DNA from: Litoribaculum gwangyangense
Lineage (GTDB): Bacteria; Bacteroidota; Bacteroidia; Flavobacteriales; Flavobacteriaceae
Direction: 5' to 3'
NCBI RefSeq assembly: GCF_039543505.1
Contig: NZ_BAABJW010000001.1
Location: 310,001-374,000, forward strand
DNA length: 64,000 bases
Part shown: in pieces, positions 18,594-27,549 of the stretch
Layout of the letters: every line of letters starts with the position of its first letter
Position numbering within the stretch: position 1 is the first letter of the stretch
The notes under the pieces: model-generated
Seen by the model: only the letters and a program-made list of their open reading frames with translations
Told to the model about the DNA's origin: nothing
The model's database searches: none
Translations under genes and position numbers: made by a program

Positions 18594-18923
18594 TTATATT
18601 TGAGATTGATTATCAGACATCGTAATTTCAAGGATGCCATTAATTTTTAAGTTACTATTAAGTTTCCTCGATTTTGCTATAAATTCTCGAGCAATTTCTT
18701 TCTCTTTTTCAAGCTCTGTGATGCGATCATCCAATTCATTAGTACTTGCATGGTGATTACCCTCCCATTTTTGAAGTCTTTGGATTTTGTGAAAATTAAT
18801 TTTTTCATCTATTAAAGACATGATAACATAGGATGCATCTGACGGCGAAAATTCCCCTTTAACTAATTGAACTTTTTGCTTAATTTTTTCTGGCTTGACT
18901 AAATCTTTGGTTTCCATTTGCAT
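18594..18923 (-). CDS. Small coiled-coil protein, first gene of the dab operon
   Basis: A 109-residue soluble, charged protein without signal peptide. The C-terminal half, around ELDDRITELEKEKEIAREF (residues 63-81), is a strong coiled coil. The N-terminal part resembles no domain I know. Starts at M1 (18923) or M3 (18917) are equally possible. As the promoter-proximal gene of the dab operon, divergent from a LysR regulator, it may be a regulatory or structural accessory of the carbon pump, but this rests only on position. Confidence 0.7.
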   Translation of the reverse strand: MQMETKDLVKPEKIKQKVQLVKGEFSPSDASYVIMSLIDEKINFHKIQRLQKWEGNHHASTNELDDRITELEKEKEIAREFIAKSRKLNSNLKINGILEITMSDNQSQI

Positions 18924-19021
18924 TTATTTAATTGTTAGAATTTTAAATGTTGGTGCAAATATTATATAAATAATACATAAATTTTTATTTATATTTGTTA
19001 TGATATATATAAATATTATTT
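18924..19021. promoter_or_regulatory. dab / lysR divergent control region
   Basis: A 98-base, extremely AT-rich space between divergent genes. It holds a dyad ATAAAT-TTTT-ATTTAT at 18977-18992, a plausible LysR operator, and a TATATTTG box (18990-18997) pointing at lysR with an 18-base leader region after an assumed start site. On the minus strand TAATATTTG (about 18957-18965) may be the dab -7 box, with one extra base in the spacer. No clear -33 element is seen for either gene. Confidence 0.45.
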
Positions 19022-19939
19022 ATGAATTATACACTGCATCAGCTTCAAATATTCTTAAAAATAGCCGAATTACAGAGTATTACGAAGGCTTCTGAAGAGT
19101 TGTATCTGACCCAGCCAGCAGTATCCATTCAACTAAAAAACTTTCAAGATCAATTTCCCATTCCTTTAACTGAAGTCATTGGAAGAAAACTTTATATCAC
19201 TGAATTTGGTAAAGAAATTGCTCAAGCCGCAGAAAAAATAATAACTGAAGTATATGCCATTAATTACAAAACGCTGTCATATCAAGGGCAACTTTCTGGT
19301 AGACTAAAAATATCCATAGTCTCCACGGGGAAATATGTTATGCCTTACTTTTTATCTGGATTTACCAAGGAAAATCCTGGAGTAGAGCTCAATATTGATG
19401 TTACCAATAAAGCGAGGGTCATAGAGAGTCTTGAGCAAAACGAAGTGGATTTTGCACTTGTTTCCGTTTTGCCAGAAAAATTAAAAGTAAACTATGTCGA
19501 ACTTATGCAAAACAGACTACTTTATGTGGCAAACAATGAGAATATTAGAAAAAATAATAAAAGAGATTTGTTTGAAAAGAACCCATTAATTTATCGTGAA
19601 CAAGGCTCGGCCACTAGGAATGCTATGGAAAGTTTTATTTTTAAAAATAAGTTTTCGGTTCAAAAAAAAATAGAACTTACCTCCAATGAGGCCGTTAAAC
19701 AAGCTGTTATTTCAGGTTTGGGTTGCTCTATTATGCCTCTTATTGGAATAAAAAATGAATTAAAAAATAATGACCTGCGAATTATACCTATAAAAGGACT
19801 TCCCATCATAACTACTTGGAATTTAGTATGGCTTCAATCAAAAAAATTATCGCCTGCTGCAACGGCATATTTAGAATTTATAGATGCAAAAAAGAAGGAT
19901 ATCATTAAAACTCAATTTTCCTGGATTAACAATTATTAG
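19022..19939 (+). CDS. LysR-family regulator, probable activator of the dab operon
   Basis: A 305-residue LysR regulator. The N-terminal winged helix is MNYTLHQLQIFLKIAELQS followed by SITKASEELYLTQPAVSIQ. The C-terminal periplasmic-binding-like effector domain begins near residue 90. LysR proteins such as CbbR and CmpR control carbon-fixation and bicarbonate-uptake genes. The divergent position next to the dab operon supports that role here, though the effector is unknown. It is convergent with the TonB receptor at 20032 and ends before the hairpin at 19979. Confidence 0.9.
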   Translation: MNYTLHQLQIFLKIAELQSITKASEELYLTQPAVSIQLKNFQDQFPIPLTEVIGRKLYITEFGKEIAQAAEKIITEVYAINYKTLSYQGQLSGRLKISIVSTGKYVMPYFLSGFTKENPGVELNIDVTNKARVIESLEQNEVDFALVSVLPEKLKVNYVELMQNRLLYVANNENIRKNNKRDLFEKNPLIYREQGSATRNAMESFIFKNKFSVQKKIELTSNEAVKQAVISGLGCSIMPLIGIKNELKNNDLRIIPIKGLPIITTWNLVWLQSKKLSPAATAYLEFIDAKKKDIIKTQFSWINNY

Positions 19940-19978
19940 TTTCTAAAGTACTTATTTTGTTATGAAATAAATGAAAAC

Positions 19979-20008
19979 TAAAAGCCCCAACAATTGTTGG
20001 GGCTTTTA
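19979..20008. terminator. Perfect 30-base palindromic bidirectional terminator
   Basis: Arms TAAAAGCCCCAACAA and the exact reverse complement, between the convergent lysR and TonB receptor genes. It has A and T runs on both sides and shares the central CAACAATTGTTG with the hairpin at 14504. Confidence 0.85.
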
Positions 20009-20031
20009 TATCAAAGATTATTAATTTTATG

Positions 20032-22932
20032 TTATTTCAGTTTAAAGCTTAATCTAGCAAAAAGGAATCTACCGCCAATACCAAATTGTTGAGAACGTCT
20101 AGACCAATCAAAACGACCATCACTTCGATTTGCTTCAATAGTTCTATCTGGATATACATCCAATAAATTATTGGCTCCTACAGTTAATGTTAAACTTTCT
20201 GACGCTTTATAACCAAATGATAAGTCGGTTACTAATTTCGACCCGTAAGTCTGTTGATTGGCCACAGTAGGAGTAGCCTCAGAGACTTCTCCAAACCAAA
20301 CATTTCTAAGGAATACATTCCAATTTCCTGTTGTGAAATTATTGGTCAAATTTACTTTCGATCTGGGCACGGCTTGCTCTAAATAGATTCTACTATCTTC
20401 GGGGAAATAGGTGCCTACTTTTCCGGCTCTTTCTAATAAATCTGATGCTTTTACATCGCCAACCCGTTTTGTTTTAGAGAATGTTCCTGCTAAATCCGAT
20501 TTTAATTGCCCTTTAGTACCTACATTGGTTTTATGAGTCAATACAATATCCAACCCTTTAGACTCAGTATCTATAGCATTTGCAAAAAATGAAGCTGCAG
20601 ATGCGTTAGCTTGTGATAGTAAATTAAAAAGTTCTAATTGAACTCCTGAATAAACTGGAGGTACGCCTCCTGTTCCTGTTCCAGGATCTGGAGTTGGTGC
20701 AAATTGGCCTGTATAAACCACTCGGTCATCAATAGCTACAAAAAATCCATCAACCGTAACGGTTAAATTAGCGTCAGGCATTTTTGCAGTAAAACCTAAA
20801 CTAACACTTCGAGAAGTCTCTTGCTTTAACTCAGGAATTCCTAGAAGTTTTGCTGCTCTACTATCGTTAGAGAAGGTTCCTACTTCAACTGGTATGCCGT
20901 CTTGAAAAATAGTTGACGTAGAATTAAAGTTTAACTGGTGTAATGAGGGTGCTCTAAACCCTGTATTTAACGCGGCCCTAATGTTTACATTGTCACTGGC
21001 TTTTAATCGAGTTGCTAATTTGAAATTTATTGTTGATCCGAAATCTGAATAGTTTTCAAAACGTGTAGCAAAACTGGCTAAGAAGGTTTCAGAAAAATCG
21101 GCCTCTAAATCGAAGTACCCAGCAATACTGCTGCGATCTCTTGACAACTCATTTGCTGGACTAAATCCTGGAAATACTTGAGAACCTCCTGGTCTTGAAC
21201 GACCAAAGAAATCGGCTGAAGGATTTTGAGTTGGCAATGTGATTAATTCTCCTGCCTGAGTATACTGACCATAAGACTCTTCTTCTCCTGCTATAATTTC
21301 ATAATTTTCTAAACGGTATTCGGCTCCAAAAGCAACGTTTAATCCATTTAAAATATCATCATAAAATTGATTGATATCTAAGTTTACCGTATTCTGAGCA
21401 AAATTAAATCCACCTGCATCAAAAGTAGTTGGAGATGCGTTTTGTAAGGACGCGTTGAACGTGTTTCCGATAGTATATAAAAATTCATTTTTACCCCATG
21501 TGTTGCTTAAATCAATATTCCACCCATTTACGACTCCTTTTATACCGACAGCCATAGATTGATCAGTAATAGTTGAATTAATTTCGGGTAAAAAACCATT
21601 AATGTATGCCGGTGTGTAAGTTCGTTCTTGATTCGGTAATCTGTAAAATCCTGCTGAGTTACCTTTTCTAGAACTTACCCCTGCAAAAGAATATAATTCA
21701 GTACCATTATCATCTAATGGAATAGACATGTTGGCAAAAAAACGACCACCTCGTACTTGAGATTGGCCAACACGCATATTGAAATCGCTTCTGGTCAAAC
21801 CTCTAGCTGCCAATTCTGCAGCGGTATTGTCAGCTCTCAATATTGGTTGTAAATCTGCTTTGGTGCTCGCACCACCTAAAGCTATCCCAGCAGTATTAGC
21901 ATATTGTATCACATCCGTTACATCATCATCCAGTAATTGGGATAAATCATAGCCATCAGCATTCGCAAAGCGCTCAACAGTGTTATATAAATTAAAAACA
22001 GTGCCTTCCCATTCCTTCATTCTGCTGTAATCTTCTCTAAAATCAAAATCACCCGTAAAGTTTATATATCCTCCTTTATCTCCCAAAGCTAATCCATAAT
22101 TAGCGCTAATATTTACTGTTTCTCCATCAACACCACCCGTTTGACCGTTGGCATTTTCAGAAAAATGTCCTCCTGTCGTCATGTTCAAGGTCAATTCGTT
22201 TACATTATCATTTAAAACAATATTAATAACACCAGCTATGGCATCAGATCCGTATTGAGCAGCTGCCCCATCACGTAAAACTTCCAAACGTTGAATAGCT
22301 CCTGAGGGTATCGCGTTTAAATCTGTTCCAACACTACCTCTACCAAAGGTTCCATTTACATTAACCAAAGATGAATTATGCCGTCTTTTTCCGTTTATCA
22401 AGACCAATACCTGATCTGGACCTAAACCTCTTAAAGAAGCAGGATCAATATGATCGGTTCCATCAGAAATGGTTTGCGTGTTTGAAGTAAATGAAGGCGC
22501 CACAAAATTTAAAATTTGATTTAAATTTACCTGCGGTCCAGCCGAAGTTAATTCTGAAATATCAATAACATCAACTGGCACAGGTGTGTCTATTGCAGTT
22601 CTACTTGGATTTCTAGATCCAATTAAGACCACCTCATCCAATGCCACTCCCGCTTTTAATAAAACATTTATAGTTTTACTTGTTACTGTTATTTGTTGAG
22701 TATCATAACCTACATATGAAAACACTAAAATGTCCCCATTGTTGGCGTTTATAGAGTACTTTCCATCAAAGTCTGTTGTAGTTCCTATAGTCGTGCCTTT
22801 CACAATAACGGACACCCCAGGTAATGGCCCAGATTCATCAGTTACCGTGCCGGAAACCTCTTGAGCCATTATATTTATTGACCCTAAGAACATCAAAATT
22901 GAAAAAAAATGAATAGATAATTGTTTAGTCAT
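20032..22932 (-). CDS. TonB-dependent receptor
   Basis: Outer-membrane active transporter of 966 residues. Order of parts: signal peptide (cleavage near NIMAQ, residue 23), a CarboxypepD_reg-like domain (GTVTDESGPLPGVSVIVKGT, near residues 28-110), plug domain (residues about 115-230, with GPDQVLVLINGKRRH and RDGAAAQYGSDAIAGVIN), then a long beta-barrel ending in aromatic FARLSFKLK. No SusD partner is adjacent, so it is not a classic glycan-uptake pair. Substrate unknown. It is convergent with lysR and divergent from aspS. Confidence 0.92.
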   Translation of the reverse strand: MTKQLSIHFFSILMFLGSINIMAQEVSGTVTDESGPLPGVSVIVKGTTIGTTTDFDGKYSINANNGDILVFSYVGYDTQQITVTSKTINVLLKAGVALDEVVLIGSRNPSRTAIDTPVPVDVIDISELTSAGPQVNLNQILNFVAPSFTSNTQTISDGTDHIDPASLRGLGPDQVLVLINGKRRHNSSLVNVNGTFGRGSVGTDLNAIPSGAIQRLEVLRDGAAAQYGSDAIAGVINIVLNDNVNELTLNMTTGGHFSENANGQTGGVDGETVNISANYGLALGDKGGYINFTGDFDFREDYSRMKEWEGTVFNLYNTVERFANADGYDLSQLLDDDVTDVIQYANTAGIALGGASTKADLQPILRADNTAAELAARGLTRSDFNMRVGQSQVRGGRFFANMSIPLDDNGTELYSFAGVSSRKGNSAGFYRLPNQERTYTPAYINGFLPEINSTITDQSMAVGIKGVVNGWNIDLSNTWGKNEFLYTIGNTFNASLQNASPTTFDAGGFNFAQNTVNLDINQFYDDILNGLNVAFGAEYRLENYEIIAGEEESYGQYTQAGELITLPTQNPSADFFGRSRPGGSQVFPGFSPANELSRDRSSIAGYFDLEADFSETFLASFATRFENYSDFGSTINFKLATRLKASDNVNIRAALNTGFRAPSLHQLNFNSTSTIFQDGIPVEVGTFSNDSRAAKLLGIPELKQETSRSVSLGFTAKMPDANLTVTVDGFFVAIDDRVVYTGQFAPTPDPGTGTGGVPPVYSGVQLELFNLLSQANASAASFFANAIDTESKGLDIVLTHKTNVGTKGQLKSDLAGTFSKTKRVGDVKASDLLERAGKVGTYFPEDSRIYLEQAVPRSKVNLTNNFTTGNWNVFLRNVWFGEVSEATPTVANQQTYGSKLVTDLSFGYKASESLTLTVGANNLLDVYPDRTIEANRSDGRFDWSRRSQQFGIGGRFLFARLSFKLK

Positions 22933-23144
22933 AATTATATTTTTTTGAGTTAGTTAAAGCTAATATATGTATTTTTTTTTGTTAAAACACTTGTTATTAT
23001 GGCAAATACTCAAAAAAAAGTATTCATATTTAACAGATATTTAATTTTATTGTTAAATAATTAAAAATTCAACCAAGATTTTACATTTGATAATGATCTG
23101 ATATTTTTAACGTTCAAACCATATGCAAAAAATGTATTAAAAAA

Positions 23145-23174
23145 TTTGAGCTATATTCTATTTCCTTAAATTTG
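23145..23174 (+). promoter_or_regulatory. Promoter of aspS
   Basis: TTTG at 23145-23148 and TAAATTTG at 23167-23174 with an 18-base spacer, a near-perfect Bacteroidota housekeeping promoter. The box ends 18 bases before the ATG at 23193. Confidence 0.8.
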
Positions 23175-23192
23175 CAACTCAATTAAACAACA

Positions 23193-24947
23193 ATGTACAG
23201 AAGTCATAACTGTGGTGAGTTAAGAGCATCACACATTAATACTGAGGTTACCTTAGCGGGTTGGGTTCAAAAATCAAGAGATAAAGGATTTATTGTTTGG
23301 GTAGATTTGCGTGACCGTTATGGCATCACACAATTGGTTTTTGACGAAGAGCGTACCTCAAAAACCTTGATAGCGCAAGCCCAAAATTTAGGAAGAGAGT
23401 TTGTAATTCAAGTAAAGGGAACAGTTATAGAACGTGCTTCAAAAAACACAAATATTCCAACCGGCGATATTGAAATATTGGTTTCAGAATTAACTGTTTT
23501 AAATGAAGCCTTATTACCCCCTTTTACTATAGAAGATAAAACCGATGGTGGTGAGGAGTTACGTATGAAATATCGCTATCTTGATATTCGTCGAAATCCA
23601 GTAAAAAAAAGCTTGATTTTTAGGCATAAAGTTACCCAAGAAGTAAGGAACTATTTATCAAAAGAAGGTTTTATTGAAGTGGAAACACCTTATTTGATAA
23701 AATCAACTCCGGAGGGCGCACGCGATTTTGTGGTCCCTTCCCGAATGAATGCCGGTCAATTTTATGCACTTCCACAATCTCCACAAACCTTTAAGCAATT
23801 GCTTATGGTTGGTGGTATGGATAAATATTTCCAAATTGTAAAATGTTTTAGAGACGAAGATTTACGTGCTGATAGGCAACCAGAATTCACACAAATAGAT
23901 TGTGAAATGGCGTTTATTGAGCAAGAAGATATTTTAAATGCTTTTGAAGGTTTAACACGTCACTTATTAAAAGAAGTGGTTGGTGTAGAAATCGATAAAT
24001 TCCCCAGAATGCTTTACGATGACGCCATGCGTTTATATGGCAACGATAAGCCCGATATTCGTTTTGGGATGCAATTTGGAGAGTTGAATGAGATAGCCCA
24101 GCATAAAGATTTTGGTGTTTTTAATAATGCCGAGTTGGTAGTTGGAATCGCTGTTCCGGGAGGAAACAGTTATACTAGGAAAGAGATCGATAATTTAATT
24201 GATTGGATTAAGCGCCCACAAATTGGAGCTTTAGGGATGGTATATGTGCGTTGTAATGATGATGGTACCTTCAAATCTTCCGTCGATAAATTTTACGATG
24301 AAACCGATTTAGAAAAATGGGCAGAAGTTACTGGCGCTAAAGCAGGCGATTTAATTTGCGTACTTTCAGGCGACAAAAATAAAGTACGCCCACAATTAAG
24401 TGCCTTGCGTATGGAATTAGCAGAACGCTTAGGGCTTAGAAATCCAAAAGAATTTGCGCCACTTTGGGTAATGGATTTTCCACTATTAGAATGGGATGAA
24501 GATACCCAACGTTACCACGCTATGCATCACCCATTTACATCCCCAAAACCTGGTCAATTAGAATTACTTAAAACAAACCCTGGTGAGGTTAAAGCGAATG
24601 CTTATGATTTGGTATTGAATGGCAATGAAATAGGTGGTGGTTCCATTCGTATTCATGATAAAGAAACACAATCTTTAATGTTCGATTATTTGGGATTTAC
24701 ACCAGAGGAAGCCAAAGCTCAATTTGGATTCTTAATGGATGCCTTTCAATATGGCGCACCTCCACATGGTGGATTGGCCTTTGGTTTAGACAGACTTGTT
24801 GCTATTTTAGGAGGACAAGAAACGATAAGAGATTTTATTGCGTTTCCAAAAAACAACAATGGTCGCGATGTTATGATTGATGCACCTGCACCCATTGACG
24901 ATGTTCAATTATCAGAATTGAGCTTAAAACTTAATTTAAAACCATAA
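23193..24947 (+). CDS. aspS: Aspartyl-tRNA synthetase
   Basis: Class II aminoacyl-tRNA synthetase that charges tRNA-Asp. N-terminal OB-fold anticodon domain (residues 1-110) starts MYRSHNCGEL. Class II motif 2 is FRDEDLRADRQPEFTQ, and motif 3 is in GLAFGLDRLVAILGG. A GAD insertion domain lies between, so this is the bacterial type at 584 residues. Whether it is discriminating or also charges tRNA-Asn cannot be told from the window. Confidence 0.98.
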   Translation: MYRSHNCGELRASHINTEVTLAGWVQKSRDKGFIVWVDLRDRYGITQLVFDEERTSKTLIAQAQNLGREFVIQVKGTVIERASKNTNIPTGDIEILVSELTVLNEALLPPFTIEDKTDGGEELRMKYRYLDIRRNPVKKSLIFRHKVTQEVRNYLSKEGFIEVETPYLIKSTPEGARDFVVPSRMNAGQFYALPQSPQTFKQLLMVGGMDKYFQIVKCFRDEDLRADRQPEFTQIDCEMAFIEQEDILNAFEGLTRHLLKEVVGVEIDKFPRMLYDDAMRLYGNDKPDIRFGMQFGELNEIAQHKDFGVFNNAELVVGIAVPGGNSYTRKEIDNLIDWIKRPQIGALGMVYVRCNDDGTFKSSVDKFYDETDLEKWAEVTGAKAGDLICVLSGDKNKVRPQLSALRMELAERLGLRNPKEFAPLWVMDFPLLEWDEDTQRYHAMHHPFTSPKPGQLELLKTNPGEVKANAYDLVLNGNEIGGGSIRIHDKETQSLMFDYLGFTPEEAKAQFGFLMDAFQYGAPPHGGLAFGLDRLVAILGGQETIRDFIAFPKNNNGRDVMIDAPAPIDDVQLSELSLKLNLKP

Positions 24948-25002
24948 TATTTAAATCCTATCCCGTTTATTATCGGAACCTATTTTTTACTAGCTTTATC
25001 GA

Positions 25003-26790
25003 ATGTCTTTCAACTCTAAAAGTCTGTTGCGTAAATTCTTAATTTGGAGATACAAGCATATTTCCGAAAGACAATTCATCTACATACTAAGTATTCTTGT
25101 AGGCTTTTTAGCTGGTATTGGAACGGTTACCCTTAAAAACTTAACGCATTATATTAGGTTACTTTTCGAATTGGATTTTTTTAATAATTATCAAAATTCA
25201 TTATACTTTATTTTTCCAATAATCGGCTTGGTTCTAGTTTACATCATAAAACAATTATGGTTAAAAAAGCATATAGGGCATGGTATTTCCTCGACTTTAT
25301 ATGCAATATCCAAACTGAATGGCATTATTCCTAGATACAATATTTTTGCGGCTTTGATAACGGCTCCCCTTACTGTAGGTTTTGGTGGTTCTGTGGGGTT
25401 ACAAGGTCCAGCGGTTAGTGTTGGTGCTGCTCTAGGCTCAAACGCTGCGCAATTATTCCATATGAATCAAAAAACAAGAATGCTTTTAATTGGTTGTGCC
25501 GCTGCTGGTGCTATGGCATCCATGTTTAAAGCACCTATTGCTGCCATTATTTTTGCTATAGAGATCTTTAGTTTAGATATAGCCTTTACTTCATTGGTTC
25601 CTTTACTCCTAGCTTCGGTTTCTGCTGTGGTAACCTCATATTTTTTCTTAGGGACAGATGTCTTGCTTCGTTTTGAGTTAACAGATAAATTCCAAATTAA
25701 TGATATTTTATTTTACGCATTACTGGCAGTAGTTACTGGGTTTGCATCTGTATATTTTTCAAAAGTTTTTTTTGCTATTACAAACTTTTTTAAACGGTTT
25801 GAAAGCAGGGCAAAGAGACTTTTAATTGGGGCCATAGCCATTGGAACCATCCTTTATTTTATTCCGCCACTTTATGGTGAAGGTTATGGCATCATGAATA
25901 ATTTATTGAAGGGCGACCATTTATCAGCCATTGGAATAATTCCTTTTGATTTAGACTTATCAAATATTTGGATTGTTATTGGTTTGCTTCTTGGGATTTC
26001 GGTATTCAAAGCCATCGCCATGACCACCACATTTGGAGCAGGTGGAGTCGGTGGTGTTTTCATTCCAACCCTTGTTATGGGAAGTGCTCTGGGAAATGCC
26101 TTTGCAAAAATCATTAATAACATTGGATTGGATTTTCAGGTATCCGAGTCCAATTTCACCTTAATAGGTATGACAGGTTTAATGGCTGGTGTTTTACACG
26201 CCCCATTAACTGCTATTTTCTTAATTGCTGAAATAACAGGCGGTTACGAACTATTTGTGCCGTTAATGATCGTCTCAGCCGTATCATTTGCCATTACAAA
26301 ATACTATATTTCACATTCTATTTACACACTCAAACTAGCAGAACGCGGGGAATTAATGACACATGATAAGGACCAGAATGTGCTTATGGTTTTAGATGTT
26401 GATAAGGTAATTGAAACGAATTTTATTACTTTAAATCCAGAGATGAAACTTCGGGAAATCTTAAAAAATGCCGTTGCAAAATCATCGAGAAATCATTTTC
26501 CGGTGGTAGATGAAGATCAAAAATTTTTGGGCGTCATCAGGCTAGACGATATTAGGCATATTATGTTTGATTCTGACCTCTATGACAAGGTCGATGCAGC
26601 CAGTCTTATGCATGCTGATGCAGGCATTATAAATTATGAAGAAGATTCGATGCAAGACATTATGACCAAATTTAAAACCAGTGGCGCATGGAATTTACCC
26701 GTTATCAAAGAAGGTAAATACTTTGGATATATTTCAAAATCAAAATTACTAACGGCATACCGGCAGCAACTCATTAATTTTACTAAATAG
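25003..26790 (+). CDS. ClC-family chloride channel/transporter with CBS domains
   Basis: A 595-residue ClC protein with about 10-12 membrane helices up to residue 445, then a tandem CBS pair (about 470-590). The segment GFGGSVGLQGPAVS corresponds to the GxEGP selectivity and gate motif, but the gating glutamate is glutamine here (Q134, codon CAA). The internal proton-transfer glutamate also appears replaced (AIEIF where exchangers have an EE pair). By family knowledge these two changes favour a passive channel over an H+/Cl- exchanger; the alignment is by eye. Follows aspS by 55 bases and precedes a small membrane protein. Confidence 0.9.
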   Translation: MSFNSKSLLRKFLIWRYKHISERQFIYILSILVGFLAGIGTVTLKNLTHYIRLLFELDFFNNYQNSLYFIFPIIGLVLVYIIKQLWLKKHIGHGISSTLYAISKLNGIIPRYNIFAALITAPLTVGFGGSVGLQGPAVSVGAALGSNAAQLFHMNQKTRMLLIGCAAAGAMASMFKAPIAAIIFAIEIFSLDIAFTSLVPLLLASVSAVVTSYFFLGTDVLLRFELTDKFQINDILFYALLAVVTGFASVYFSKVFFAITNFFKRFESRAKRLLIGAIAIGTILYFIPPLYGEGYGIMNNLLKGDHLSAIGIIPFDLDLSNIWIVIGLLLGISVFKAIAMTTTFGAGGVGGVFIPTLVMGSALGNAFAKIINNIGLDFQVSESNFTLIGMTGLMAGVLHAPLTAIFLIAEITGGYELFVPLMIVSAVSFAITKYYISHSIYTLKLAERGELMTHDKDQNVLMVLDVDKVIETNFITLNPEMKLREILKNAVAKSSRNHFPVVDEDQKFLGVIRLDDIRHIMFDSDLYDKVDAASLMHADAGIINYEEDSMQDIMTKFKTSGAWNLPVIKEGKYFGYISKSKLLTAYRQQLINFTK

Positions 26791-26827
26791 TTTTATTCGA
26801 TATTAAACCAGTTTGGATATATAAATT

Positions 26828-27064
26828 ATGAAATACCTCATTTTAATATTAACTATAGCGGCAATAGCTTGTATAGCCTTAGGCTTTTTTTTAGAGATTG
26901 AATCTTCAGAAAGACTTATTGGTTTTGGCGTATTGGTTTTGTTTATAGTGGTTTTTCCTTTGTTTTCATACCATCGTTGGAAAGATAAAAACCTAAAAGA
27001 CTACATGCTTACCAAAGAAAATTTGGACAAAATGCGTGAAACCCAAAAAGAAAAAAAATATTAG
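26828..27064 (+). CDS. Small two-TM membrane protein
   Basis: A 78-residue protein with two hydrophobic stretches (residues 2-21 and 31-48) and a lysine- and glutamate-rich cytoplasmic tail. No family is recognised, although such proteins are common in Flavobacteriaceae. It starts 37 bases after the ClC gene and is probably on the same transcript. Its TAG stop overlaps the stop of the convergent tadA gene. Confidence 0.65.
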   Translation: MKYLILILTIAAIACIALGFFLEIESSERLIGFGVLVLFIVVFPLFSYHRWKDKNLKDYMLTKENLDKMRETQKEKKY

Positions 27065-27510
27065 TTCAAGTTTCGCTTTTCAATAAAAAAACGTTTTAAA
27101 AGGGCCGAGGCTTCTTCCTCTAATATCCCTCCTTTAATTTTTGTTTTTGGATGTAATTTGGTTTTTAAATTGATGCAGCCTCGTTCCATATCTCTAGCAG
27201 CAAAAACAATATTGGAAATTTGGCTCCAATATAAAGCACCAGCACACATTTGACAGGGCTCTAGAGTAACGTACAAGGTACTTTTTTGAAGATATTTACC
27301 CCCTAAAAAATTAGAGGCAGCCGTAATAGCCTGCATTTCAGCATGAGCTGTAACATCCGTTAAGGTTTCAGTCAAATTATGCCCGCGTGCAATTATTTTA
27401 TTATCTATTACAATAACGGCACCCACAGGTATTTCCCCCTTTTCAAAGGCTAACTCAGCTTCTTGCAGAGCCTTCTTCATAAAATAGATATCATCAAAAG
27501 GTTGTATCAT
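27061..27510 (-). CDS. tadA: tRNA-specific adenosine deaminase
   Basis: Zinc-dependent deaminase that converts A34 to inosine in the tRNA anticodon. The zinc and catalytic motifs are HAEMQAI (His ligand and catalytic Glu) and PCQMCAGAL (two Cys ligands). The 149-residue length and the mid-protein motif GAVIVIDNKIIARGHN fit TadA. Start ATG 27508-27510 lies 5 bases from a TATTTTTG box on its own strand (27516-27523). It is divergent from dxs, and their promoters nearly touch. Confidence 0.93.
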   Translation of the reverse strand: MIQPFDDIYFMKKALQEAELAFEKGEIPVGAVIVIDNKIIARGHNLTETLTDVTAHAEMQAITAASNFLGGKYLQKSTLYVTLEPCQMCAGALYWSQISNIVFAARDMERGCINLKTKLHPKTKIKGGILEEEASALLKRFFIEKRNLN

Positions 27511-27515
27511 AATAG

Positions 27516-27545
27516 CAAAAATACAATTTCAATCTCGTACTTTTG
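27516..27545. promoter_or_regulatory. Compact divergent promoters of tadA and dxs
   Basis: Minus-strand -7 box TATTTTTG at 27516-27523 faces tadA, and plus-strand TACTTTTG at 27538-27545 faces dxs. They end 5 and 4 bases from the respective start codons, so both mRNAs should be leaderless or nearly so. No convincing -33 element is seen for dxs. Confidence 0.6.
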
Positions 27546-27549
27546 CTTT

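Noticed and set aside
27463..27549. Longer N-terminus of Dxs
   Set aside because: It would overlap tadA and both promoters and adds a sequence unlike other Dxs proteins. GTG 27550 restores the usual start.
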